Positions 36,201-45,990 of a stretch of 64,000 bases of DNA are shown piece after piece. Source of the DNA: Bdellovibrio sp. ZAP7 (lineage in GTDB: Bacteria > Bdellovibrionota_B > Oligoflexia > Oligoflexales > RGVZ01); the NCBI GenBank assembly GCA_945900755.1, contig CAMDKS010000005.1, positions 38,522 through 102,521 on the forward strand. Reading direction: 5' to 3'. The notes under the pieces are model-generated. The model was not told the DNA's origin. It did not search any database and worked only from the letters and a program-made list of their open reading frames with translations. The first letter of the stretch is position 1. Each line of letters begins with the position of its first letter. The translations under genes and the position numbers were made by a program.

Positions 36201-36558
36201 TGACGCCGCCGCCGCCGCCGAAAATTTTAATATCCTTGGCTCCAGCTTTATCTAGGAGCTCGCGCATGTATTTAAAAAATTCCATGTGCCCGCCCTGATA
36301 ACTTGAGATCGCAATCCCTTGGGCGTCTTCTTGAATGGCGGTGTCGACAATTTCTTGGGCTGAACGATTGTGTCCCAAATGTATGACCTCGACTCCTCGA
36401 GCTTGGAGAAGACGCCGCATAATATTTATGGACGCATCGTGACCGTCAAACAATGCCGTGGCGGTGACAAACCGGATTTTATTTTTAGGTTTGTACTCTT
36501 GAAGTTCTTTTGCTTCGGGCGTTGGTAGGATGTTTCCCCGAATTTCATTTGTAGACAT
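33259..36558 (-). CDS. icmF: Fused isobutyryl-CoA mutase (B12-binding, MeaB-like GTPase and mutase domains)
   Basis: B12 domain [12 protein letters not shown]...; GTPase [18 protein letters not shown]; mutase [40 protein letters not shown]. Confidence 0.88.
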   Translation of the reverse strand: [1099 protein letters not shown]

Positions 36559-36802
36559 AGTCGTTTAATCCATTCCAGTGACAGCTTTAAGGGACTTAAC
36601 ATAGCAGACGCGAGGGAGCGCGTCATTGCCCTATTATCCTAGTATTTCAAGTTGGTTATGATTTTTGTCCCCAGGGGCAGAGGCTCGCTCCATTTGATGG
36701 CCTCAATGTGTTCACATTTATTGCAGATGAATATTTGCACTGCGGCTATTTATGGCGGTATGATGTCGTGGGACTACATTTAACTATATCAGGAGACTCT
36801 TT

Positions 36803-37921
36803 ATGAAATTAGTAATGTTTATGGCTATAGCTGCAATTTCAATATCTGGATGCGGAAAGAAAAAAACAACGAAATCTGCTGCCGTATCGGCAAAAGTTAG
36901 GTCGACAGGATTGTCGACACTTAAACTTGCGGGCTCAGACCTAGATTTAACGACCACCACCTTAGGTTCTGGAATGTTGGCCAATGTAGTGACCCTTGAA
37001 TACTACAAAGTGCCCATTCGTAGAATCAATTTGATTGGTGGTGGAAATCATGGAGCCACGGGCTACACATCCGCTAGCGAAAATTTTTACACCTGTGATG
37101 CCGCAAAAACCGATGCCGAATGCTCCATTGATTTATCACAGGGCCTCACGGTAGATAACTTACTGGCGGGCGCAGGCGCAAGCGCCCTAACGGTCTCAGG
37201 CGATGTTACCTATGACGGTGCTGCGGTTGAGTTCTGCGTTGATGGAGCCGGAACTTCGGGCGGAACCTACAAAGTTAAAATCAAAGGCTCTGTTTTGATG
37301 GGTTCAACGACCTACTACACGAGTGCAACGAGTGGACTCTCATCTTCACTCACTGCGGCTGAAGAAGCAGAAATAACCATTCCTTGTTCTGGCGCTAGCA
37401 CTTACTTCGCGGATAATGTGACCCTCGGTCCAGACAAACCTGTGTCGATGGTTATTTATGCCGATCCAAATGGAAACGTATTTGGCACGACCTATAAATC
37501 TCTTGCCAATTCAAACTGTCTCGGCGAAGAGACCTTGGCCCTTTGCGCAGGGGTTCCCTCGATTTTCCTTACGGTTGACACGGCCACTCCGACGGTGGAA
37601 CGTTATAAACTCACCGTGACGACGAAGACTTCCACCAGCGCAGCGTACCGAAACTTGATGGTAAAAATGTTATTTAACAGCTCAGACCTGCCCATTGGCG
37701 GCACCCTTCAAGAGTACTACCTTAACGACACCGCAGATAAGTCGCTGCACACCGCATTTATGAATATTGGAACCGTAACAAAAAATGCGGACAGTACCTT
37801 TACGTTTAGTTATTCAGGAAATTCAATCATTGCCAATTTCAAGCGCGGAACGGATACAGGCAATAAAGTTTTAACGACGGTCACAGAAGTCCTGACCTTC
37901 GATCAAGCTAAGTTGCAATAG
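36803..37921 (+). CDS. Hypothetical lipoprotein
   Basis: MKLVMFMAIAAISISGCGKKK signal and lipobox. Confidence 0.75.
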   Translation: MKLVMFMAIAAISISGCGKKKTTKSAAVSAKVRSTGLSTLKLAGSDLDLTTTTLGSGMLANVVTLEYYKVPIRRINLIGGGNHGATGYTSASENFYTCDAAKTDAECSIDLSQGLTVDNLLAGAGASALTVSGDVTYDGAAVEFCVDGAGTSGGTYKVKIKGSVLMGSTTYYTSATSGLSSSLTAAEEAEITIPCSGASTYFADNVTLGPDKPVSMVIYADPNGNVFGTTYKSLANSNCLGEETLALCAGVPSIFLTVDTATPTVERYKLTVTTKTSTSAAYRNLMVKMLFNSSDLPIGGTLQEYYLNDTADKSLHTAFMNIGTVTKNADSTFTFSYSGNSIIANFKRGTDTGNKVLTTVTEVLTFDQAKLQ

Positions 37922-37937
37922 CCTGGGACATAGAAAT

Positions 37938-39659
37938 CTACACTCTACGTCGCTTCAACATTCTCAGAGCCTCTTTCGGAGTCTTGCCAATTCTGGCAAG
38001 ACCCGCCCCGCCAAACAGCGTAACAATAAAAATTGTATCGATCGCAATGCGAATCGAAGAATCTATTTTTCTTAAAAATACGGAGCTTGCTGTTGAAACA
38101 TCAATTCCTAACATTGGAATGAGCGACCAATCCGAAAGAGTCGGAGCATAAAGCCCATGAATAGAAATGGCGAGACCAGAGCCCACGAGCAGTAATGCAA
38201 ATGAGGTGGCGACTTGTTTCCACGGCACCAGAAGGCCATCTTTGGACATTCCTGCCATCAGCAACAAGCTGTTGATAGTCAACATCACTGAGGCCGTCAT
38301 GGCTAAGCCTTGATGTCCAAAACGGTGCACCAGCATTGAATTTGCCAAGTAGTTGCCTGCGATACTGAGCAGGCTTACGCCCATTGGAAATTTGGTTCGA
38401 CCGGTTGCATAGTAATAACTATTCAAAACTTTTAAAAGACCGTAACCGAGAAGTCCATAGCTATAGGCCTCAATGGCAATCGCCGTCGCGGCGGTATCGG
38501 CCGGAGTAAATTGTCCAGCTTCATACAGCAGGCGGGTAATATCCGTAGAACACAGCGTTAAAATCATGGTGCACGGAATCATGAGCCAGGCGACCAGATC
38601 CATGGCATTAACGACTTCGCCGCTAGCCTTGGCGTCCACTTTCCCGTGAGCCTCGGTGATTGACTTACTCAAAGCAGGAAGTACGGCTGCACCCACCGCG
38701 ACACCAAACATACCAATCGGCAACTGAACCAGACGAAACGCAAAGTACAGCCAGGTGACGGCCCCCGTTCCAAGGCTGGTCGCAAAATTGGTATTTACGA
38801 TCACGTTGACTTGACCCGCACTGGCCGCGATGACCATAGGAGCCATCAAGGTTAGAACTTTGCCGACATCAGAAGACCACGGCCAAGACGTAGGCCATAA
38901 TTTTTTGCCTGAAAGCAGAGGCTTCCAAATTCCCCAGGCCTGTATTCCTGACTGAGCGGCCCCGCCGAGGAGAGTTCCGACGGCTAGTCCAAGAATACCT
39001 GCGCCGGCAAAGGCCTCCGCCATTGACTGAGGAATAATAGCGACCGCAAACGGCGCCAGCCATAGTGCTCCAGCGATGCTAAATAGATTGAAAAGTATCG
39101 GCGCCACGCCCGCTAAGAAAAACCCACCGCGTTGATAGAGAGCACCTTGTACGACTGCGCCGATTGATGCAAAACCGATAAAAGGAAAAAGCAGCTGAGT
39201 GAGTGCCACCGCTACGCCATGAAACTGATCGGAACCCTGACTCCCCTTGGCCACCGTCATTAAATTGACTAATTGGTCCGCAAAATAAATTCCAACGACA
39301 CTAATACAAAGACTCATCATCACGACAAATTGCAGCGTCTGGACTAGTAGCCTTGAAGCGGCCTCTTTATCCTGGACGCATAAACTCGAATAAACTTTTG
39401 TAAAACTAGAACCGAGAGCTCCTTCGGCAAGAAGCTCTCGTAATAAATTAGGAATTCGAAACGCCACGACAAAGGCGTCCATATAGACGCTTGCCCCAAA
39501 AATGGCCCCAACTACGGACTCACGAGCAACGCCGCTTATTCGACTAAGCAGTGTTCCCGATGCGAATATAAAACTTGATTTTGCAACGGATGACTTTGCA
39601 GATGCCTGTGCAGGCTCCTGAGGAAATAATATTTTAATGGACGATTTTGAGTCTGACAT
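37938..39659 (-). CDS. murJ: Lipid II flippase MurJ/MviN
   Basis: GTLLSRISGVARESVVGAIFGASVYMDAFVVAFRIPNLLRELLAEGALGSSFTKVYS. Confidence 0.93.
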   Translation of the reverse strand: MSDSKSSIKILFPQEPAQASAKSSVAKSSFIFASGTLLSRISGVARESVVGAIFGASVYMDAFVVAFRIPNLLRELLAEGALGSSFTKVYSSLCVQDKEAASRLLVQTLQFVVMMSLCISVVGIYFADQLVNLMTVAKGSQGSDQFHGVAVALTQLLFPFIGFASIGAVVQGALYQRGGFFLAGVAPILFNLFSIAGALWLAPFAVAIIPQSMAEAFAGAGILGLAVGTLLGGAAQSGIQAWGIWKPLLSGKKLWPTSWPWSSDVGKVLTLMAPMVIAASAGQVNVIVNTNFATSLGTGAVTWLYFAFRLVQLPIGMFGVAVGAAVLPALSKSITEAHGKVDAKASGEVVNAMDLVAWLMIPCTMILTLCSTDITRLLYEAGQFTPADTAATAIAIEAYSYGLLGYGLLKVLNSYYYATGRTKFPMGVSLLSIAGNYLANSMLVHRFGHQGLAMTASVMLTINSLLLMAGMSKDGLLVPWKQVATSFALLLVGSGLAISIHGLYAPTLSDWSLIPMLGIDVSTASSVFLRKIDSSIRIAIDTIFIVTLFGGAGLARIGKTPKEALRMLKRRRV

Positions 39660-39711
39660 CTCACTATTATATCGTCATTAGCCAGCAAAAATCGAGAAAT
39701 ATCTCATTGGC

Positions 39712-40584
39712 TCAAAAGCGCTTGGCCGCGCCAATAAAAATTTCACGCACGCTCAAATTATAGTTTTTCTGAGGTGTTTCTTCATCCAACGGCTTAGCGG
39801 GGAAACCATAGGACTGATAACCGGCGGTACTGTCCATTTTTACCGCCACGGTTTCCTGCAAAACACCTATATGTAAGGTGGTTCCAGGTTCAGGCGTCCA
39901 CGACAGGGTGGATCCAAACTCCTTCATTCCAGCAGTAGTTTGCGTCAGGGCACCCGACTTGCCATAGTCACTGTTTTGAAGGACACCAAATTTTGTCCAC
40001 GGGGCGACGCCACCGTTTAGGCCGAGCTTAATCTCGCTCGTTAATTTTTGTTCAATAGCCGCTTTCACTAAAACAGCATCAACGTAGTGCCCCGAATCTA
40101 TGTTCTTGTACATAGACCGTCTCGCCTCAACACCCGGAATAAGGGAGGCACCGATTGAGGTCATTTCAAAGCGTGTGGAAACTGAACCTTTCAAACGAGA
40201 ATAGGTGGCAGGAATAGACTCTCCCGGGCCTGCGGAAGAGATTTGCGTGGCTCCCAGCAAAAAAATTAAGGGTACAACAGACGTTTTCTGACGCCACCCA
40301 AGTTTCAAATCTAGCAAAACACCAGAAGCCGAAGTCAAATCCTCCTCTGCATCAGTGCCATCAACACGATCAGACGAACGATCTTTTAGGGGCATTTCAA
40401 GTATTGAATATTGAGCCGTTCCGGCAGACATTTCAAACGCAACGTGAGACTCGCTTGGAGGGGCCGCGATCTTCGTGGGCTGTCCAAACAAAGGGCGCGG
40501 CGCTTTTCCCTGTGACTGCGCTTGGGCGGTGGCTGCGATTAAAAAAAACACCACTGAGCCAACGATCTCGGGCCGAAAATTCAT
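39712..40584 (-). CDS. Hypothetical secreted, possibly outer-membrane, protein
   Basis: Signal peptide ending in AQAQ; beta-strand-like pattern; C-terminal Phe. Confidence 0.55.
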   Translation of the reverse strand: MNFRPEIVGSVVFFLIAATAQAQSQGKAPRPLFGQPTKIAAPPSESHVAFEMSAGTAQYSILEMPLKDRSSDRVDGTDAEEDLTSASGVLLDLKLGWRQKTSVVPLIFLLGATQISSAGPGESIPATYSRLKGSVSTRFEMTSIGASLIPGVEARRSMYKNIDSGHYVDAVLVKAAIEQKLTSEIKLGLNGGVAPWTKFGVLQNSDYGKSGALTQTTAGMKEFGSTLSWTPEPGTTLHIGVLQETVAVKMDSTAGYQSYGFPAKPLDEETPQKNYNLSVREIFIGAAKRF

Positions 40585-40823
40585 CCTTTAAACTCCAACA
40601 CAGGGTTCATTCACCGCTTCCACAGGAAGGGCTGGAGGACAATATAACACAATAATTCATAAAATTGTATATAATTTAACAATATTTTTAAAGATTTATT
40701 GATTATTATTAAAAATAGGAAAATTAGATCAATGCACTGATATTATTGGTGTTTTTATTGGAAGACGCCTGGTTGTCGGGCGATTAGCGGCCTAAAATCG
40801 CTCGTATGATCACTTACGGTCGT

Positions 40824-41696
40824 TCAGTCGGCCATCATCATCTCTGCCAATTCAGTAAAAGACACTTTTGGCGCCCAGCCAAGGGACTTGAGCTGCCTAG
40901 GATTACAAACTAGTGTGCTGTCTTCCGTCACGAATTTAGGATTTATGACAACGTGCTCTTGCCATTTTTTGCCGACTTTAGTGAAACAATAATCGATCCA
41001 CTCTTGAATGGTATGGGCGACACCAGAGCCGATCACGGCCTCAAATATTTTGTCTTGGTTCACCAATATCCATACAGCCTCAACCATATCGCCTGCAAAA
41101 TTAAATTCTTTGCGAATATTGATATTCCCGAGCTCAAGCTTTTCAGCGCTACCGCCCGCAATCCGTTTGACTGCCGCCGTAATCTTCTGGTTCACATGTT
41201 TTTCAGTTCGCAGAGGGCTATCATGATTGAAGAAATATCCGACATAGACCTTCATGCCAAAGGTGTCACGATAGTACCTACTTGCGTACACGGAATGGAT
41301 TCGAGCGACTGAATAGGCGCTTGTAGCTGCAAAGGGAGTCTCCTCATCAATAGGAGAGTTTGCATTTTGAAACTGCAGTGCACTTCCAGACAAGAAAACT
41401 CTGGATGACGGTGCATGCAAACGCACGCACTCTAAGACATTAATAGTGCCTGTAGAAATAGCCTTATGGTTTTCAAATAGTGCGTCGTGCCGAGCCGTTG
41501 AGTTTGCAGCAAAGTGAAACACATAGGCCGGCTGATGGGTTTTTATGAGACTTTCCACAAATCCAAAATCAGACACGTCGCCTATGACTCGACTATTTGA
41601 TCGAGACACACTGATAACTTCGATGCTCTTATGTTTGAGCCATTCGGACAGGTAGTGGCCGTCCTGCCCATTGCTTCCAAAAATAATTGCTTTCAT
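40824..41696 (-). CDS. NAD-dependent epimerase/dehydratase (extended SDR, GMD-like)
   Basis: MKAIIFGSNGQDGHYLSEWL; FLSGSALQF; YSVARIHSVYASRYYRDTFGMKVYVGYFFNHDSPLR. Confidence 0.85.
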   Translation of the reverse strand: MKAIIFGSNGQDGHYLSEWLKHKSIEVISVSRSNSRVIGDVSDFGFVESLIKTHQPAYVFHFAANSTARHDALFENHKAISTGTINVLECVRLHAPSSRVFLSGSALQFQNANSPIDEETPFAATSAYSVARIHSVYASRYYRDTFGMKVYVGYFFNHDSPLRTEKHVNQKITAAVKRIAGGSAEKLELGNINIRKEFNFAGDMVEAVWILVNQDKIFEAVIGSGVAHTIQEWIDYCFTKVGKKWQEHVVINPKFVTEDSTLVCNPRQLKSLGWAPKVSFTELAEMMMAD

Positions 41697-41723
41697 AAGT
41701 CTCTCTAGCGATGCTTAACCATA

Positions 41724-42959
41724 CTAAATGATTTCAATTTCCGGCAATGGGAAAATGAATTTTCCACCTTTTGCCATGTATTCCGTTTCTCGGGCCAGAA
41801 TATCATTTTTAAAGTGCCACGGCATAACCAAGAAATAATCTGGATTCATGGCGCGCACTTCGCGATCAGAAATAATAGGGATGTTGGTGCCAGGGGTATA
41901 ACATCCAAATTTGTCTTCGTTTACTTCAGCTATAAATGGGATTTCATTTTTGGTGAAGCCACAAAACTGTAGGAGTACGTTGCCCTTGGTGCTGGCGCCG
42001 TAGCCGATAATTTTTTTGCCATCTGCGACTAGTGAGTGAACCAAATTGCGCAGGCTTTTTCGGTGCTCAAAAACGCGTGTTTCAAATTCACGATATGGCT
42101 TAGGAGTGTGTAGCCCCATGTCGTCTTCTTGTTTGAGGGTCCAGTTGATCACCGGCATGTTTGATTTATATGTTGCGTTCTTTTTACAAGCAGTAATGGC
42201 AAAGCTTCCGCCGTTAACGGCATTCATCTGCACGTCTACAACGCGCATACCATTTGATTCAAGAAGTGCATTGACAACGTGAAACGAATAAAATTCCAAG
42301 TGCTCGTGACAAATTGTATCGTAAGATGTCGTGCGAAGCATACTCGGCATGTAACTCTGTTCAAAATGCCAAACGCCATCATCTGCAAGAACCGCTTCAA
42401 TATCACGAACGAATTTATTTGGATCTTCCAAGTCGTAGAACATTGCAATCGATGTAACAATCTTCGCTTTGTCTTTTGGAAACGTCGCCGTGAACACTTT
42501 CTCCGAGAAAAAATCCGGCAAAAGAGTGATTCCATCAGTATAATAGGCCTTGAATTTTTTTCCTGTCGGATCAATTCCAACACGGCGACATTTCGTTTTG
42601 TACGCGCGAAGGGATGTGGCATCGTTGCTTCCGATGTCGATCACGAGATCTTGTTCGGTTGGCTGCACGAGGCGCTCGAGGGCATGAATTTTGTTGGTTA
42701 AGTGTCGGACCATCGACTGATTCAAACCAGAGCGATATCCATAATTGTCCCCGTACATTTCATCCAAATCATAAGAGTGCTTCATCTGAAGGAGTCCACT
42801 ATCTGGACACCAAACCAAATCAAGAGGGCCTTTTGTTATCGCTTCAGAGGGAGATTTAGGAAAAACTCCCGTCAAAGTTTGCTCCCCAAGCGACAGCATG
42901 GTAATGAGGTTTTTGCTTCCACTGATACGGCAGCCTTTTATTTCCTTATACATTTTCAA
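41724..42959 (-). CDS. Class I SAM-dependent C-methyltransferase (NDP-sugar type)
   Basis: DLVIDIGSNDATSLRAYK; WHFEQSYMPSMLRTTSYDTICHEHLEFYS; C-terminal KIIGYGASTKGNVLLQF. Confidence 0.85.
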   Translation of the reverse strand: MKMYKEIKGCRISGSKNLITMLSLGEQTLTGVFPKSPSEAITKGPLDLVWCPDSGLLQMKHSYDLDEMYGDNYGYRSGLNQSMVRHLTNKIHALERLVQPTEQDLVIDIGSNDATSLRAYKTKCRRVGIDPTGKKFKAYYTDGITLLPDFFSEKVFTATFPKDKAKIVTSIAMFYDLEDPNKFVRDIEAVLADDGVWHFEQSYMPSMLRTTSYDTICHEHLEFYSFHVVNALLESNGMRVVDVQMNAVNGGSFAITACKKNATYKSNMPVINWTLKQEDDMGLHTPKPYREFETRVFEHRKSLRNLVHSLVADGKKIIGYGASTKGNVLLQFCGFTKNEIPFIAEVNEDKFGCYTPGTNIPIISDREVRAMNPDYFLVMPWHFKNDILARETEYMAKGGKFIFPLPEIEII

Positions 42960-43015
42960 ATCCTCTAATGATGTTTTTCGTTTTTAAAACCGAGTTGGCT
43001 ACTGACACGTCTAAC

Positions 43016-45643
43016 TTATTCTTCCGCCAATTTTTCTTTGGTGGCTTTTTTCTTTTTCGCTTTCGGCTTCTTAGCCGCACTCGTCACTTTTATTTTCGCG
43101 CCCGAAGCTACCATTTTAGCGGCGACAATAGGAAGCGCTATTTCCAGGGTGACCGTTTCTGGGTCTAAATCTTTGGGAATTGAGGCGCTAATCGTCCCGC
43201 ATTTGATATAGGGACCAAATTTCCCCTCGTAAATGCCCATATCTTTTCCGCTCTCAGGATGTTTGCCCAGCTCCTTGACCAATTTCGCTCCAAAACGGCC
43301 TTTTTTCTCCTCTTTCAAAATTTCAATCGCTCGCTGGAGGGTGGTCGTATACTTGTCATCTGTTTTTTTAAGGGACCTCATATCAGCACCACACTTGACG
43401 TAGGGACCGAAGCGACCGTCGTAGAGCGTGATCAATTCGCCATTGTCTGGGAATTTTCCAAGCTCACGGGGAAGACTCAGATACTTCAAGGCCTGTTCTA
43501 ATTGCAGGGTCTTCAAATCTTGATCTCGTGGAATCGATGCACGACGAGGTTTTTCTTTGGAGTCCTCAATTTGTTTTCCTACCTGAACATACGCACCAAA
43601 GCGGCCGGTCATCACATACACGTCTTCTCCCGTAGGAGGATATTTGCCGATACTCTCAGGTCCCTTCGCTTTTGTTTCAATAATCTGCAAGGACTCTTCC
43701 AAAGTCAAATCGGCGGGAGCGATACCCTCAGGAATAGAGGCAAAAATACCTTCTTCTTCTTTGATGTCTACTTGCGAGAGGTATGGTCCAAATCGGCCAA
43801 TTCGAATTTCAACTTTTTTGCCAAGTTGGGGCAAATGGATTGAACGGCTGTCTTTAGGATCAATTTGTTTGGTCTTCAGTTCGACCAATTCTTTGAGTCC
43901 TTTAGGTCCAAACCAGAACGCTCCAAGATATTTTTGCTGATCTAGTTTGCCTTCGGCAATGCCGTCCAGGTCTTCTTCCATTTTTGATGTGAAATCAAGA
44001 TTTACAAAATTATCGAAATGCTTTTCTAAAAGCTGAGTCACCGCAAATCCAGTGAAGCTTGGAGCAATCGCGCTGTTCATTTTGCTGACATATTTTTTGT
44101 CAAACAGCGTTGAAATGACGCTTGCGTAAGTAGACGGACGCCCAATGCCTGCTTTTTCCATGGCTTGAATGATTGAGGCTTCATTGTAACGTGCTGGTGG
44201 ACGAGTTTCGTGGCCTTCGGCCGTTACGTCCTGTAGCTGAAGCGTGTCCCCAGTTTTCATAGCAGGCAACAAAGACTCTGTGGTCCGAGTTGCATCGCCA
44301 GACTCCAGCTCTTCGTCATAAGCTTTCATATATCCCGGAAATACAATTTTAGTACCCGTCGCGTTAAATACCGCCTCGTTGGCACTGATTCGCACCGACA
44401 TTGAACTCTTTTTTGCGTCCATCATTTGGGAGCCGAGAGTCCGCTGCCAGATCAACGTGTACAGATCTAGCTCGCGACCTGTGAGGCCTGTTTTATCGGG
44501 AGGGGTAAAGGTTCCTGCGGGGCGAATGGCTTCGTGAGCCTCTTGGGCGCCTTTTGATTTAGCCGCATAGACTCTTGGCTCAGGGGTTAAATATTCTTTG
44601 CCGTAAGTGTCCTGAATCATCTCACGCGTAGCGACGATGGCTTCTTGCGCCATGGTTGTCGAATCAGTTCGCATGTAGGTGATAAAGCCGTGTTCATAGA
44701 GACTTTGCGCGACCCGCATAACGTCACGAGAGGAAAGTCCTAATTTTCGGTTTCCAGATTGTTGAAGGGTCGAAGTAATGAATGGAGGCTGAGGCTTTGC
44801 ATGCGACTCTTTTTCTTCAATACTCTGAATTTTCCAGGTTGCGGATTTGAGGCTTGCAGAAAGTTTCTTTGCCTCTGTCTCGCCCAAGACAATCATATTT
44901 TTGTCCGCTGAAAGGGCCCCAGTTGTTTCGTCAAAATCCTTGCCTTGCGCAACTCTCTGGTCTCCAATTGAAAACAATTTTGCATCAAATTTTTTCCCTG
45001 AAGAAGACACGGATGCGAGCAAGTCATAGTAGCCTGCTTTTTTGAATCTCATTCGTTCACGCTCGCGCTCCACCATCATACGCAATGCGGCCGACTGCAC
45101 GCGGCCGGCAGAGAGGCCGTAAGTTACTTTTTTCCAAAGCACTGGTGAAAGTGTGTAACCAACGATGCGATCCAATATTCGGCGAGCTTCTTGAGCGCGC
45201 ACAAGCTTTTCATCTAAGGCTCGTGTGTTTTTTAACGCCTTTTCGATGGCTGTTTTGGTGATCTCATGAAACACCATGCGCTTAACTGTGCACTTTGGTT
45301 TTAAAATTTCTAGCAAGTGCCAGCTAATACTTTCACCCTCGCGATCCTCGTCTGTCGCTAAGTACAATTCATCGACGCCTTTTAGGCGTTCTTTGAGCGT
45401 AGAAATAATTTTAGTTTTGTCTTTTGGCACAATATATAGAGGCTCAAAATTATTTTCGCAATTAATTCCAATTTCTTTAGCCCAGGGTTCCTTCTTATAT
45501 TTCGCTGGGATATCTGCGGCTGATTGCGGGAGGTCACGAACGTGCCCCATACTTGCTTCCACCGTAAAATTCTTTGGCAGAAATTTCCGAATAGTTTTTG
45601 CTTTGGTAGGAGACTCGACTATGACTAGGTACTGTTTTTCCAT
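43016..45643 (-). CDS. topA: DNA topoisomerase I with C-terminal repeats and no zinc fingers
   Basis: MEKQYLVIVESPTKAKTIRKFLP, TDEDREGESISWHL, FITYMRTDST; repeated GRFGPY modules; Lys-rich tail. Confidence 0.94.
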   Translation of the reverse strand: MEKQYLVIVESPTKAKTIRKFLPKNFTVEASMGHVRDLPQSAADIPAKYKKEPWAKEIGINCENNFEPLYIVPKDKTKIISTLKERLKGVDELYLATDEDREGESISWHLLEILKPKCTVKRMVFHEITKTAIEKALKNTRALDEKLVRAQEARRILDRIVGYTLSPVLWKKVTYGLSAGRVQSAALRMMVERERERMRFKKAGYYDLLASVSSSGKKFDAKLFSIGDQRVAQGKDFDETTGALSADKNMIVLGETEAKKLSASLKSATWKIQSIEEKESHAKPQPPFITSTLQQSGNRKLGLSSRDVMRVAQSLYEHGFITYMRTDSTTMAQEAIVATREMIQDTYGKEYLTPEPRVYAAKSKGAQEAHEAIRPAGTFTPPDKTGLTGRELDLYTLIWQRTLGSQMMDAKKSSMSVRISANEAVFNATGTKIVFPGYMKAYDEELESGDATRTTESLLPAMKTGDTLQLQDVTAEGHETRPPARYNEASIIQAMEKAGIGRPSTYASVISTLFDKKYVSKMNSAIAPSFTGFAVTQLLEKHFDNFVNLDFTSKMEEDLDGIAEGKLDQQKYLGAFWFGPKGLKELVELKTKQIDPKDSRSIHLPQLGKKVEIRIGRFGPYLSQVDIKEEEGIFASIPEGIAPADLTLEESLQIIETKAKGPESIGKYPPTGEDVYVMTGRFGAYVQVGKQIEDSKEKPRRASIPRDQDLKTLQLEQALKYLSLPRELGKFPDNGELITLYDGRFGPYVKCGADMRSLKKTDDKYTTTLQRAIEILKEEKKGRFGAKLVKELGKHPESGKDMGIYEGKFGPYIKCGTISASIPKDLDPETVTLEIALPIVAAKMVASGAKIKVTSAAKKPKAKKKKATKEKLAEE

Positions 45644-45857
45644 TAATTTCTCCCAGATACTTCCACGCAACAACAACCGCATAAAATCCGCTTATTTGCA
45701 GTTGCGCAAAGTCCTGTATTTTTTAATTCACATAATTTCAACAAAGACTTAGATACTTTGCATATTGTCGGCGGGATATACTACTGCTATTTAATTTAAT
45801 GGCGCAATTGTGCTTATTAAAGATACATGAGGGATGCTTCAAGAGCAAATAATCAGC

Positions 45858-45898
45858 GAGATCCTTCGTCGCTGGTGCTTTTGCGCCAGAGACTAATT
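45858..45898. repeat. Hairpin-forming dispersed repeat, copy 2 (shorter)
   Basis: gagatccttcg...ctggtgc-tttt-gcgccagagactaatt. Confidence 0.6.
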
Positions 45899-45933
45899 AA
45901 AAGCCATCAGTCTCAAAGGAACTGATGGCTTTT
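45899..45933. terminator. Intrinsic, possibly bidirectional, terminator downstream of rpmE
   Basis: aaaagccatcagt-ctcaaagga-actgatggctttt. Confidence 0.85.
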
Positions 45934-45990
45934 ATATTTAACAGACTTCTTCGCGAAATTTTATTGCAGCACGTTGCGCCAACAACCAAA

